A stretch of DNA of 64,000 bases. Source: Pontibacter sp. Tf4 (GTDB lineage: Bacteria; Bacteroidota; Bacteroidia; Cytophagales; Hymenobacteraceae). This document shows, in pieces, positions 1 through 7,674 of the stretch. Under the pieces are notes generated by a model. The model was not told the origin of the DNA, did no database searches, and worked only from the letters and a program-made list of their open reading frames with translations. Both the position numbers and the translations under genes were made by a program. Numbering within the stretch: the stretch's first letter is position 1; each line of letters opens with the position of its first letter. The DNA lies in the NCBI RefSeq assembly GCF_014212495.1, contig NZ_JACKZC010000007.1:1-64000 (forward strand), given 5' to 3'.

Positions 1-86
1 TCCACCTCAGCCACTACCTGGAGCTTAAAGCCTAAGGTATAATCGCGCTGACTACGCTTGCTTTTTTTCTCTGCTACTTTTTCCAT
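1..86 (-). CDS. Transposase OrfA-like protein, N-terminal fragment (runs off the window)
   Basis: Reading leftward from an ATG at 86-84 the frame is open to the window edge and gives 28 residues starting MEKVAEKKSKRSQRDYTLGF, followed by KLQVVAEV. A basic start followed by YT..FKLQVV resembles the helix-turn-helix OrfA of IS3-family elements (known pattern YT.EFK...V). Only the first residues are visible, so the family call rests on a short match and could be another HTH protein. The gene is truncated only by the window boundary; no internal break is seen. Confidence 0.55.
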   Translation of the reverse strand, partial: MEKVAEKKSKRSQRDYTLGFKLQVVAEV

Positions 87-127
87 AATAGGTTAATTTT
101 AATGTCAACCTATTTTAGGACGGGACA
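1..127 (-). mobile_element. Probable end of an IS3-like insertion sequence
   Basis: The transposase-like start codon lies 40 bp from a short sequence (about 103-127) that reads, on the minus strand, TTGTCCCGTCCTAAAATAGG then TTGACA. A terminal repeat just upstream of OrfA is the usual arrangement in IS3 elements. The other end is outside the window, so neither the inverted repeat nor a target duplication can be confirmed. Confidence 0.35.
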
Positions 128-138
128 ATTTAAGCTTA

Positions 139-170
139 AAAGCCGCTCGAACTATAGTTTGAGCGGCTTT
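139..170. terminator. Hairpin terminator with CTATAG at its centre
   Basis: The arms AAAGCCGCTC (139-148) and GAGCGGCTTT (161-170) are perfect complements. The 12 nt between them is itself almost palindromic (GAACTATAGTTT), so nearly the whole 32 nt can pair. A T-run follows on the plus strand. It sits between the IS end and a long repeat; no plus-strand gene ends here, so the gene it once served is unclear. Confidence 0.6.
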
Positions 171-176
171 TTGTTT

Positions 177-859
177 GTCTGAATCAGGATTTACAGGATG
201 AAAGGATTTTTAGGATTGGAGTTTAGCTATAAGTTCACAACTATAGTTTCATAGTTGCTGTAGATCAAACCACCCCTGCCCCTCCTTATCCAAGGAGGGG
301 AACCCTAATATTGCTATAGGCTCAGCTACAGTTCTATAGTTTAAGACCACAAGCAGGACAGGTTTACCTGTTCCTTTGCGACTACAACCACGAGAAAAGC
401 AGATCTGCTTTGACTAAGAGCAAGTAAAGCAATTATAGTTGCTGCCGTAGCTATCGAATGTATTATCAGTCTTTGGGTTGAGCGCCTTTGACTTGTTGCG
501 GTGCCGCAGGCAATCCGAGGCACGAGGATAGCAAGAAGGCAGCAGCGCGATGCCCGAAGACGGGGCCTCCCGGCCCAGGAGGGAGCCAACGAAACTATAG
601 CACTGTAGGTATGTAGAGCTCCCAGGAATAAAAGAAGCTATGGAATTGATGGCTTGTTTCGGTTAGTAGGCAAGGCAAACTATAGAGCTATAGCCTTTGA
701 GTATCAACTATATTCTGAAATAGATTTCTCACTTTGTTCGAAATGACAGAAGAGTAGAAATGAGCTATCAGACATATAAGATGTCACGGCTGCGCTCGAC
801 ATGACAAAGCTGAAACTTTAGCACAAGTATATTCCACTGACTTCGCTTGGGATAACGTG
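177..859 (+). repeat. Intergenic mosaic repeat, family 1, copy 1
   Basis: This copy fills the gene-free stretch before the flavin oxidoreductase gene. Modules in order: GTCTGAATCAGGATTT start; a perfect 9-bp hairpin with arms CCCCTCCTT/AAGGAGGGG (279-300); a near-perfect palindrome GGACAGGTTTACCTGTtCC (356-374); the conserved core at 467-587; and tails containing TTCGAAATGACA (near 740) and GCTGCGCTCGACATGACA (790-807). In the core, CTTGTTGC (492-499) faces GCAAGAAG (531-538), enclosing hairpins TGCC-GCA-GGCA (502-512) and ATCC...GGAT (513-529). Further stems can form around CCCGAAGACGGG (553-564). An 82-codon minus-strand ORF (341-589) crosses it but is not kept in other copies, so I treat the region as non-coding. 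Confidence 0.85.
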
Positions 860-941
860 CAAAACGCCAAATCCATAATATTTATAAACTTTCTGAATCG
901 CTTGTAGTTGTTATAAATTGTAACCAATAGCTCAATAAAGA

Positions 942-2015
942 ATGGCCAATTTGTTCACTCCATTAACTATAAAAAACATCATCCTTAAAAATAGAATTGC
1001 TGTATCACCGATGTGCCAGTATTCCAGCGAAGATGGCTTTGCGAACGACTGGCATTTGGTGCATTTAGGAAGCCGCGCCGTAGGTGGTGCCGGGTTGGTA
1101 ATTGCGGAAGCAACTGCTGTGTCGCCGGAAGGCAGGATTACACCAGATGATATTGGTCTTTGGAAGGATGAACATATTCCGATGTGGCAGCGCATTAATG
1201 CTTTTCTGGAAGAACATGGTGCTGTTCCGGGTGTACAGTTAGCGCACGCAGGCAGAAAAGCAAGCCATAAAAGCCCATGGAAAGGTGGGAAAGCATTAAC
1301 TCCTGAGGAAGGTGCCTGGCAAACAGTTGCCCCAAGTGCCATCCCTTTTACAGACGCAGAGCCAGCCCCACTGGACTTAGACAAAGCAGGTATTCAGAAA
1401 GTGATCTCTGATTTCAGGGCGGCGGCAGTAAGATCCCTGGAAGCCGGCTTTAAAGTAATTGAGATCCACGCGGCCCATGGTTATTTACTCCACGAATTTT
1501 ATTCTCCGCTCAGTAACAAACGTACCGATGAATACGGAGGCTCTTTTGAGAATCGTATACGCTTGCTGTTGGAAGTAACCGAAAGTGTAAAGGAAGTTTG
1601 GCCTACTGATTACCCGCTATTTGTGCGCATTTCAGCAACCGACTGGACCGAAGGCGGCTGGACTGGTGAAGACTCTGTAGCGCTGGCAAGAATTCTAAAA
1701 GAGAAGGGTGTTGACCTGATCGATTGCTCTACTGGAGGTAATGTACCGGCTGCCAAAATTCCGGTGGGTCCACTGTACCAGGTGGCGTTTGCAGAGAACA
1801 TCAGAAAAGAAGCAGGTATTATGACCGGAGCAGTCGGCATGATTACGACAGCGCAGGAAGCGGAAACTATAGTTACAACCGGCCAGGCAGACATCGTGTT
1901 ACTGGCCCGAGAACTTCTTCGCGACCCGTACTTCCCGATGCATGCTGCCCTGGAACTTGGCTACGACCATACCTGGCCATCGCAGTACGAGCGGGCAAAG
2001 CCACGGAAGTCATAA
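942..2015 (+). CDS. namA: NADPH dehydrogenase, old yellow enzyme family (YqjM/NamA type)
   Basis: An FMN-dependent ene-reductase of 357 residues that would reduce activated C=C bonds of enals, enones or similar electrophiles with NADPH in the cytosol. The N-terminus LFTPLTIKN...NRIAVSPMCQYS is typical of the YqjM subgroup, whose Cys in this motif (C25 here) tunes the flavin and whose Tyr (Y27) contacts substrate. QLAHAGRKAS, HAAHGYLLHEF and SPLSNKRTDEYGGS are the conserved TIM-barrel motifs, and the C-terminal ADIVLLARELLRDPYFP is the phosphate-binding end. Length is normal. The ATG at 942 gives the expected family start. It stands alone between repeat-rich gaps. Physiological substrate is unknown. 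Confidence 0.93.
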   Translation: MANLFTPLTIKNIILKNRIAVSPMCQYSSEDGFANDWHLVHLGSRAVGGAGLVIAEATAVSPEGRITPDDIGLWKDEHIPMWQRINAFLEEHGAVPGVQLAHAGRKASHKSPWKGGKALTPEEGAWQTVAPSAIPFTDAEPAPLDLDKAGIQKVISDFRAAAVRSLEAGFKVIEIHAAHGYLLHEFYSPLSNKRTDEYGGSFENRIRLLLEVTESVKEVWPTDYPLFVRISATDWTEGGWTGEDSVALARILKEKGVDLIDCSTGGNVPAAKIPVGPLYQVAFAENIRKEAGIMTGAVGMITTAQEAETIVTTGQADIVLLARELLRDPYFPMHAALELGYDHTWPSQYERAKPRKS

Positions 2016-2017
2016 TT

Positions 2018-2378
2018 GTCTGAACCGGGATTAATAGGGATTTAGTGAATTAGACAGATATTGTAGAGACGCAATACTTTGCGTCTCCACTTTGAAACTA
2101 TAGGTCTGAATGAGGAATGGCCCTGTTTTGATATACAGGATGAGCCAGAAAATAGCGTCTTCCTGAAAATCTATTCACCCCCCTAATCCCAAGTTTCATT
2201 TTGTAAATAATAGTAACTATAGCGCGAGCGTCATCGCTCGTGTCGAACTATAGTTTGGGCCTCCGGCCCAGTTGGATCACAGATCCAACAATAACAGATA
2301 AGTCACGGATCACAGATCCGCGCCAGCAAGAGATAATTCCTATTAATCCATCTAATCCACATTAATCCCGGTTCAGAC
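2018..2378 (+). repeat. Element of 361 bp: perfect 18-bp terminal inverted repeats around a four-hairpin core
   Basis: The ends GTCTGAACCGGGATTAAT (2018-2035) and its exact complement (2361-2378) bound this gap. Next to the left arm is a hairpin GAGACGCAA/TTGCGTCTC (2066-2087). The core (about 2215-2326) has four hairpins: GAGCG/CGCTC, GGGCC/GGCCC, GTTGGATC/GATCCAAC and CGGATC/GATCCG, with AACTATAGTTT between the first two. The same core occurs at 49667-49773, 60390-60500 and 61654-61760. No ORF of note is present. Confidence 0.8.
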
Positions 2379-2382
2379 AAAA

Positions 2383-4917
2383 TTAACCAAGTTTCTCCAA
2401 GCATTGCTGCAAATCAATACCTTTGCCTAGTACTCCTTTAAACAAATCGCCTTTTTCCTTAATCCGTGCCGGTACATTTCTGATGGTGAATGCTTCCGGA
2501 GTTAAGCCTGGTTTTACTTCATCCCAACCGAGCGGTGTGGAAACAGAGGCTCCAGGCTTTGGCCGAACGGTATAGGCTGTAGCTATAGTTTGGCCAATTG
2601 AATTCTGCAGAAAATCCAGGTACACTTGCTTTCTTCGCTCTTTCGGACTGCGCTCCAGGCTGGTGAGTTTCGGCAGTTTTTTGTGTATCAGTTGCGCTAC
2701 CAAATGGGCAAAATCACGTGCCTGATCGAAACTATAGTTTGCGCCGAGCGGTACGAAAATATGCATACCTGTTGCGCCAGATGTTTTGCAATAAGCTTCT
2801 GCTCCTGCCCTATCCAGCACTTCTTTCGTAGCCAGCGCCACTTCTACCACATCATCATAGGTATTTTCCCCCGGATCTAAATCTATCACCATGTAATCCG
2901 GTCTTTCTAAATCTGATATTCGGGAGTTCCAGGGATTAAGCTGAATGCAACCCAGGTTGTTCATATAGGCCAACGTGGCTTTATCATCGCAAACAAGATA
3001 TTCCACATCTTCCCCAGTGCTTTCAGCACGTAGTTTTATAGTTCGTACCCAATCCGGTGCATTTGTTACGTCCTTCTGGAAAAAGCCGGGTTTTACAATG
3101 CCTTCCGGGTTGCGGAAAAGGGACTGTGGTCTGTCCTTCAGGTAAGGCAAAATGACGTCGGCTATAGTTTGATAATAGTCTATGATATCGCCTTTTGTAA
3201 TCTGCTCATCGGGCCAGTATAGTTTATCCAGGCTGCTGAACTGTACTTCCTGACCGGCTATAGTTTGAGTCGTCCGGTTTTTGTCTTTTGCTGTCGCCAC
3301 TTTCTTCGTCTCCGTCTCTTTTGCTTTAGGTTGATGTTCTGCTTCTTCTACTGCTTCAGTGGTATGGATAGCTTTTTCGCGCACTACATCAGTAGCTTTT
3401 TTGTCTTCGCGCAATCCTTCATAGATCGCCTGTCGCATGATGCCTTCCTTTGTCCATTCGGCAAAGGTTATTTCTGCAACCAACTCTGGCTTAACCCAGG
3501 TGGCAGGGGCATTTGGCTTTACCTTGCCCACAAACGGCGATTCAGGCTGTACCAGTTTATCAAGTTTAGCTTTCAGCGCTTCCAGCGATTTAGTGTTAAA
3601 GCCGCTCCCGCTCTGTCCAACATAGGTAAGCTTTCCATCTTCATACACCCCGAGCAACAACGCGCCGATGTGTTTGCGTTTGCCCTTTGGTTCTGTAAAA
3701 CCGGCGATTACGGCTTCCTGGCGCATGTGTGTTTTGATCTTGAGCCATTCTGGGCTACGCTTGCCGGTGCGGTATGGACTGTCGGCTTTTTTAGCCATAA
3801 TACCTTCCACATTATTTCGCTGTGCTTCTTTAAAGAAAGCTACCCCATTTCCTACCACATGGTCAGAGTAACGCACTGCCGGCAACTCATCAACTAACAA
3901 TTCTTCTAAACGTTTTTTACGCTCCAGCAAAGGCAGGTCTCGCAGGTCTTCTCCATTTAAGTACAGCAGGTCAAATACATAAAAGTAAAGATGCTCCGAT
4001 GGCGTATTCTGGTAATTTTGCAGCTGCTGAAACGTCGCATATCCCTTATCATTTAGCACCACAATTTCACCATCCAGCACCGCATCCTGCCCCAGCTGTT
4101 TTAAACCATCCAGTATGGGTTTATAAGTTTCGCCATAGGATTTACCGTTGCGCGAGTATAGTTCAACGTTGTCACCCTGCACTTCGGCCACTGCCCTGAA
4201 ACCATCCCACTTTATTTCATAAATCCAGTCATCGCCATCAAAAGGACCGTCGGTGAGTTTCGCCATCATGGGCACAATATGGTGCGGCATCTTTGCCTTT
4301 TTAGCGGTTGGCTTCGTCTTGGTTGATTTAGCAGAAGCACTTTTAGAAACCGACTTTGCAGGTGTTGTTTTAGGGATTCTGCCTAAGTGCTCTTCGCTGT
4401 CATAAGCATCTGCAACGGCATGATCGTCTTTCTTCTTCACCAGCAACCAGGCACCTTCCTGCCGGCCTTTCATTTTTATCAGTGAGAAAGCTCCCTGTAG
4501 TTTATCTCCATCCAGCACAAAACTAATGCTTCCGTTTTCCAGCCCCTGCAACAGCAGCTTCTCCCCTTCTTGCGGATTGTCGGTTTCAACAGAACTATAA
4601 AAGCCTTCGTCCCAGATATCCACATGCCCGGCGCCATAGTTGCCTTCCGGTATATCACCTTCAAAGGTGCGGTATGAGTACGGATGGTCTTCTACCTGCA
4701 TAGCTAGGCGCTTGTCTGCCGGGTTCATAGACGGACCTTTAGGCACTGCCCAGCTTTTGAGCACGCCTTCCATCTCCAGCCTGAAATCGTAATGCAGTGT
4801 GGATGCCTGGTGGCGCTGCACCACAAATCGCAGCTGGCCTTTATGTTTCTGCTGCTTTCCTTCCGGCTCGGGTGTCTCGCCGAAATTACGCTTCTGGTTA
4901 TATTGCAGTAAAGCCAT
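2383..4917 (-). CDS. ligD: Multidomain NHEJ DNA ligase LigD (phosphoesterase-ligase-polymerase)
   Basis: ATP-dependent ligase of 844 residues that joins double-strand breaks together with Ku. Domains in order: 3'-phosphoesterase (about 20-170), with H36, H42 and D44 in RHQASTLHYDFRLE; a Lys/Ala-rich linker (about 183-210); adenylating ligase plus OB domain (about 215-540), with nucleophile K236 in EIKWDGFR; and an archaeo-eukaryotic primase-like polymerase (about 570-844), with VIDLDPGE supplying metal-binding Asp residues and KTSGATGMHI. This is the full three-activity form known from Pseudomonas, in the same domain order. The ku gene lies 160 bp upstream on the same strand, so the two form a repair operon. 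The intervening DNA carries a simple inverted repeat. Confidence 0.96.
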   Translation of the reverse strand: MALLQYNQKRNFGETPEPEGKQQKHKGQLRFVVQRHQASTLHYDFRLEMEGVLKSWAVPKGPSMNPADKRLAMQVEDHPYSYRTFEGDIPEGNYGAGHVDIWDEGFYSSVETDNPQEGEKLLLQGLENGSISFVLDGDKLQGAFSLIKMKGRQEGAWLLVKKKDDHAVADAYDSEEHLGRIPKTTPAKSVSKSASAKSTKTKPTAKKAKMPHHIVPMMAKLTDGPFDGDDWIYEIKWDGFRAVAEVQGDNVELYSRNGKSYGETYKPILDGLKQLGQDAVLDGEIVVLNDKGYATFQQLQNYQNTPSEHLYFYVFDLLYLNGEDLRDLPLLERKKRLEELLVDELPAVRYSDHVVGNGVAFFKEAQRNNVEGIMAKKADSPYRTGKRSPEWLKIKTHMRQEAVIAGFTEPKGKRKHIGALLLGVYEDGKLTYVGQSGSGFNTKSLEALKAKLDKLVQPESPFVGKVKPNAPATWVKPELVAEITFAEWTKEGIMRQAIYEGLREDKKATDVVREKAIHTTEAVEEAEHQPKAKETETKKVATAKDKNRTTQTIAGQEVQFSSLDKLYWPDEQITKGDIIDYYQTIADVILPYLKDRPQSLFRNPEGIVKPGFFQKDVTNAPDWVRTIKLRAESTGEDVEYLVCDDKATLAYMNNLGCIQLNPWNSRISDLERPDYMVIDLDPGENTYDDVVEVALATKEVLDRAGAEAYCKTSGATGMHIFVPLGANYSFDQARDFAHLVAQLIHKKLPKLTSLERSPKERRKQVYLDFLQNSIGQTIATAYTVRPKPGASVSTPLGWDEVKPGLTPEAFTIRNVPARIKEKGDLFKGVLGKGIDLQQCLEKLG

Positions 4918-4920
4918 GGT

Positions 4921-5076
4921 TTGGTTGCTGGTTGTTAGTTGTTGGTTGTTAGAATTAAGGGAGTCAATGATTTTATGTTGTTTATAGTTTGCTATAGTAT
5001 TACCAGTTGCAGCATAAAAGTCAGTTTAACCATTCTAAAAAGACCTAATAACTAACAACCAGCAACCAATAACTAT
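4921..5076. repeat. Imperfect inverted pair of simple oligomers between ku and ligD
   Basis: A left arm rich in GGTTGTTAGTTG (about 4922-4951) and a right arm CTAACAACCAGCAACC (about 5049-5064) are approximate reverse complements separated by about 100 nt. Similar TTGTTGGTTGTTAG strings recur near 52905 and 61621. In the transcript the arms could pair into a long weak stem inside the ku-ligD operon. Confidence 0.6.
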
Positions 5077-5077
5077 A

Positions 5078-5863
5078 CTAAGATGCCCGCATGCGTGGCT
5101 GCCCAGAACTCAGGCTGGCCTTGAGCTGAGCCATCAGGTCTTTTGTTTTGGTTGGGATGGTTTCCACCTTTTTAGCTGTTGGTTTCTTTTTGCCTTTTGC
5201 TTTGGCCTCAATGGTCTTCATAAGCTTTTCGGTATAGGTATCGCGGTAGTCGCGTATGTCGAAATCGGTAGTAAACTGGTTGATGAGTTCTACGGCCATA
5301 TCTAACTGCGCGCCGCCGATGTCTACTTTATGTGGTAGGTCCAGGTCTTCGGTTTTGTTCACTTCTTCTACAAAGCGTAGTTTCTGCAACACCAACGCAT
5401 CGCCCAGCGGCCTGATCACCGCCAGATCTTCTTTGCCACGCATTACCACAGTAGCAATACCTACCTTGCCGGTTTTGCGCATGGCATCGCGCAGCAAACC
5501 ATAGCCGGTTTTGTTGCCTTTTTCAGGAGTCAGGTAATAAGGCTTTTTAAAGTAGATCTCGTCTATGTCTTCTTCCTCTACAAAAGAATCCATTTGTATG
5601 ATGGTGTTTTTTTCCTGTTCGGCGCGTTCCAGTTCTTCATCGGTCAGCTCTACGTATTTGCCTTCGTATTTATAAGCTTTCACGATCTCGTTATAAGGCA
5701 CTTCTTCGCCGGTTTTCTCGTTCACACGTTTGTTGCGCACACGGGCATGGTTACGGCGGTCAATCAGGTCGAAGTCCAGGCGACGATCTTTGGTGGCGCT
5801 ATACATTTTTACCGGGATATTTACCAGGCCAAAGCCCAGCGATCCCTTCCAGATTGTTCTCAT
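5078..5863 (-). CDS. ku: Ku protein (non-homologous end joining)
   Basis: Prokaryotic Ku of 261 residues. It forms a homodimeric ring that threads onto DNA ends and recruits LigD. The N-terminus MRTIWKGSLGFGLVNIPVK is the diagnostic Ku start, followed by YSATKDRRLDFDLIDRRNHARVR and EIVKAYKYEG.YVELTDEEL, then the beta-barrel region with YFKKPYYLTP. The C-terminal tail from about 220 is rich in Lys and Ala (KAKGKKKPTAKK), a feature of bacterial Ku tails that bind DNA and LigD. Length is normal. It lies directly upstream of ligD on the same strand and 26 bp downstream of a small hypothetical gene. Confidence 0.97.
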   Translation of the reverse strand: MRTIWKGSLGFGLVNIPVKMYSATKDRRLDFDLIDRRNHARVRNKRVNEKTGEEVPYNEIVKAYKYEGKYVELTDEELERAEQEKNTIIQMDSFVEEEDIDEIYFKKPYYLTPEKGNKTGYGLLRDAMRKTGKVGIATVVMRGKEDLAVIRPLGDALVLQKLRFVEEVNKTEDLDLPHKVDIGGAQLDMAVELINQFTTDFDIRDYRDTYTEKLMKTIEAKAKGKKKPTAKKVETIPTKTKDLMAQLKASLSSGQPRMRAS

Positions 5864-5889
5864 AGTTTTATAGTTTGTGTTGTTTATAG

Positions 5890-6225
5890 TTAGCTTCGGG
5901 TGTCAAGGTTTTTGCCCATATCCGGCACTTGCCGCATAAAGGCCTCTACCTGAGAATCTGAATAGGGACCATAGGCGTCTGAAATGGTACCTTTCTCACC
6001 GGTATTGGTTTCCAGCACATAAAGTATAGCCATGTCATCGGGGTTGCTTTCGCCTTCAAACCGGTAAAAATTCACGATCTTTAGCTGGTCCGGACCGAAC
6101 TTCAGCTTGCTGTCCATAGTGTGCATCAGGCCATCGTCACCAACCATAAAATCGGTAGTGTACCCTTCCTTACGTACGTGGGCAAGTACATTTATAAGTG
6201 TTTTTAACTGTTCTTTATCCTGCAT
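5890..6225 (-). CDS. Small conserved hypothetical protein of Bacteroidota (often labelled PRPP synthetase-like)
   Basis: A 111-residue acidic soluble protein. The visible pattern is MQDKEQL...VLAHVRKEGYTTDF near the start, then KIVNFYRFEGESNPDDMAILYVLE, GTISDAYGPYSDS near residues 80-90. I recognise this as a common Bacteroidota family that databases often name phosphoribosylpyrophosphate synthetase. It is far too short for that enzyme and lacks the PRPP-binding loop, so the label should not be taken as function. No signal peptide or membrane segment. It is the first gene of the strand leading into ku and ligD with a 26-bp gap, so it is probably co-transcribed with the repair genes. Role unknown. 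Confidence 0.8.
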   Translation of the reverse strand: MQDKEQLKTLINVLAHVRKEGYTTDFMVGDDGLMHTMDSKLKFGPDQLKIVNFYRFEGESNPDDMAILYVLETNTGEKGTISDAYGPYSDSQVEAFMRQVPDMGKNLDTRS

Positions 6226-6301
6226 TTCCGGGGTTGTTTATATGTTTAATAGACTTTAACGCTATAAGTTGCTATAGGTATAGCATTTAGCTTTTTTATG
6301 C

Positions 6302-6330
6302 TTTGCTAAGGCGTATTTTTAATACTTTTG
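6302..6330 (+). promoter_or_regulatory. Bacteroidota-type promoter for the purine permease
   Basis: TTTG (6302-6305), 17 nt, then TACTTTTG (6323-6330), an exact match to the TAnnTTTG -7 box of Bacteroidota. Transcription would start near 6337, downstream of the TTG at 6328, which argues for translation from the ATG at 6376. Confidence 0.6.
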
Positions 6331-6375
6331 CGGGATTACCGTAAGGAGTTTATAGTTGCCAAACCTGCGTTACCT

Positions 6376-7674
6376 ATGCCTGACTTTTTCGAACTGAAGA
6401 AAAATAACACCACGTTGCAGACCGAGCTGTTTGCCGGAATTGCATCCTTCCTGGCCGCATCCTATATCATTGTCGTTAACCCGGGCATACTCAGCGAAGC
6501 CGGGCTGCCATTTTCGGGCGTGCTCACGGCTACCGTGCTGGTATGTTTTATAAGTAGCGTGGCGATGGGCCTTTATGCCCGGAACCCTGTACTGATCGCG
6601 CCTGGCATGGGCCTGAATGCTTTCTTTACTTACTCCGCTGTTATCGGCATGAACATACCGTGGACTGTTGCGCTGGGAGCAGTGTTCTGGTCTGGCATTG
6701 TGTTTCTGCTGCTGTCGGTGTTCAACATCCGCACTTACATTATTAAAGCTATTCCAAAGCCGCTACGTTATGCCATTGCCGCCGGTATCGGTTTATTTGT
6801 TACCCTGATCGGGTTGGCAAATGCACGCTTTATAGTTCAGGCTCCCGGAACTATAGTTGGCGTAAACGAGCTGAGCCCTGCTATCATCACCTTCCTGGTG
6901 GGTTTACTGATTACAGCGGTGCTTCTGGTTAAAAATGTAAAAGGTGGAATCCTGATCGGGATCATCGTCACTACCTTCCTGGCTTACCCCCTAGGCCGCT
7001 GGTGGGGTACCGAAACGATCGTTAATTTCCAGGGCATCTTTTCGGCACCGGATTTCAGCCTGCTCCTGAAACTCGACCTTGTAAATTCGCTGCAGTTTGC
7101 GTTGTGGCCCGTAATTTTCGCCTTTGTTTTTACCGATCTGTTTGATAGCCTGTCGACATTTGTAGGATTGGCCGAAGCCGCTAACATGGTGGATGAACAT
7201 GGCGAACCGCTCAACATTAAACGTTCGCTGTTTGTGGATGCCGTGGCTACTACCATTTCGGGCTTGCTGGGTTCCAGTCCGGCTACAGCCTACGTGGAGT
7301 CAGCGGTAGGAATTGAAGCGGGCGGCCGCACAGGACTGACTGCGGTAGTGGCTGGCATGTTGTTTCTGCCTTTTCTGTTTCTGGCTCCTCTTTTATCAAT
7401 GATTCCCGCGATTGCCACGGCTCCGGCGCTGGTGCTGGTTGGGGCGTTTATGATCCGCCCGGTTATACGGATTAACTGGCTGCACCTTAGCGATGCGATA
7501 CCGGCTTTCCTGGCGATGGTGCTGATTCCCTTTACTTATTCTATTACGCAGGGCATTATTTGGGGCTTCCTTAGCTATACCTTGCTAAAAGTAGTTGATG
7601 GCGAGTACCGCAAAATTCCGATCACACTCTGGATCATCGATGTGTTCTGCGTGCTTGCCTTATTTGTGCACTAA
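6376..7674 (+). CDS. NCS2-family (AzgA-type) adenine/guanine/hypoxanthine permease
   Basis: A 432-residue inner-membrane purine/H+ symporter. The start FFELKKNNTTLQTELFAGIASFLAASYIIVVNP matches AzgA-type transporters, with NPVLIAPGMGLNAFF (first substrate motif) and GSSPATAYVESAVGIEAGGRTGLTAVV (second, with the conserved Glu and Asn-rich loop region). About 12-14 hydrophobic segments are visible. I use the ATG at 6376: the longer frame begins with TTG at 6328 inside a promoter-like sequence, and the family begins near FFELK. The 3' end overlaps the convergent Mut7-C gene by 4 bp. The exact purine transported is not evident. Confidence 0.9.
   Translation: MPDFFELKKNNTTLQTELFAGIASFLAASYIIVVNPGILSEAGLPFSGVLTATVLVCFISSVAMGLYARNPVLIAPGMGLNAFFTYSAVIGMNIPWTVALGAVFWSGIVFLLLSVFNIRTYIIKAIPKPLRYAIAAGIGLFVTLIGLANARFIVQAPGTIVGVNELSPAIITFLVGLLITAVLLVKNVKGGILIGIIVTTFLAYPLGRWWGTETIVNFQGIFSAPDFSLLLKLDLVNSLQFALWPVIFAFVFTDLFDSLSTFVGLAEAANMVDEHGEPLNIKRSLFVDAVATTISGLLGSSPATAYVESAVGIEAGGRTGLTAVVAGMLFLPFLFLAPLLSMIPAIATAPALVLVGAFMIRPVIRINWLHLSDAIPAFLAMVLIPFTYSITQGIIWGFLSYTLLKVVDGEYRKIPITLWIIDVFCVLALFVH

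Noticed and set aside
151..160. CTATAGTTTG as a cryptic promoter (-7 box TAnnTTTG)
   Set aside because: TATAGTTTG gives one or three bases between TA and TTTG instead of two, so it does not fit the consensus, and copies lie inside genes in both directions. It may overlap a -33 TTTG by chance, as upstream of aceF.
341..589. 82-codon minus-strand ORF, with a similar 87-codon ORF at 11218-11481, both inside family 1 repeats
   Set aside because: The two ORFs look alike only because the repeat is conserved. Copies 3-5 do not keep the frame, the changes follow hairpin pairing and not codons, and the peptides are low-complexity with no known pattern.
177..859. Group II intron or retron remnant as the source of the family 1 core
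   Set aside because: No reverse transcriptase lies in or near any copy, and I see neither a domain V-like hairpin nor an msr-msd plan.
5890..6225. Assigning PRPP synthetase activity to the 111-residue protein
   Set aside because: Too short, and no PRPP-binding or ATP flexible-loop motif is present.
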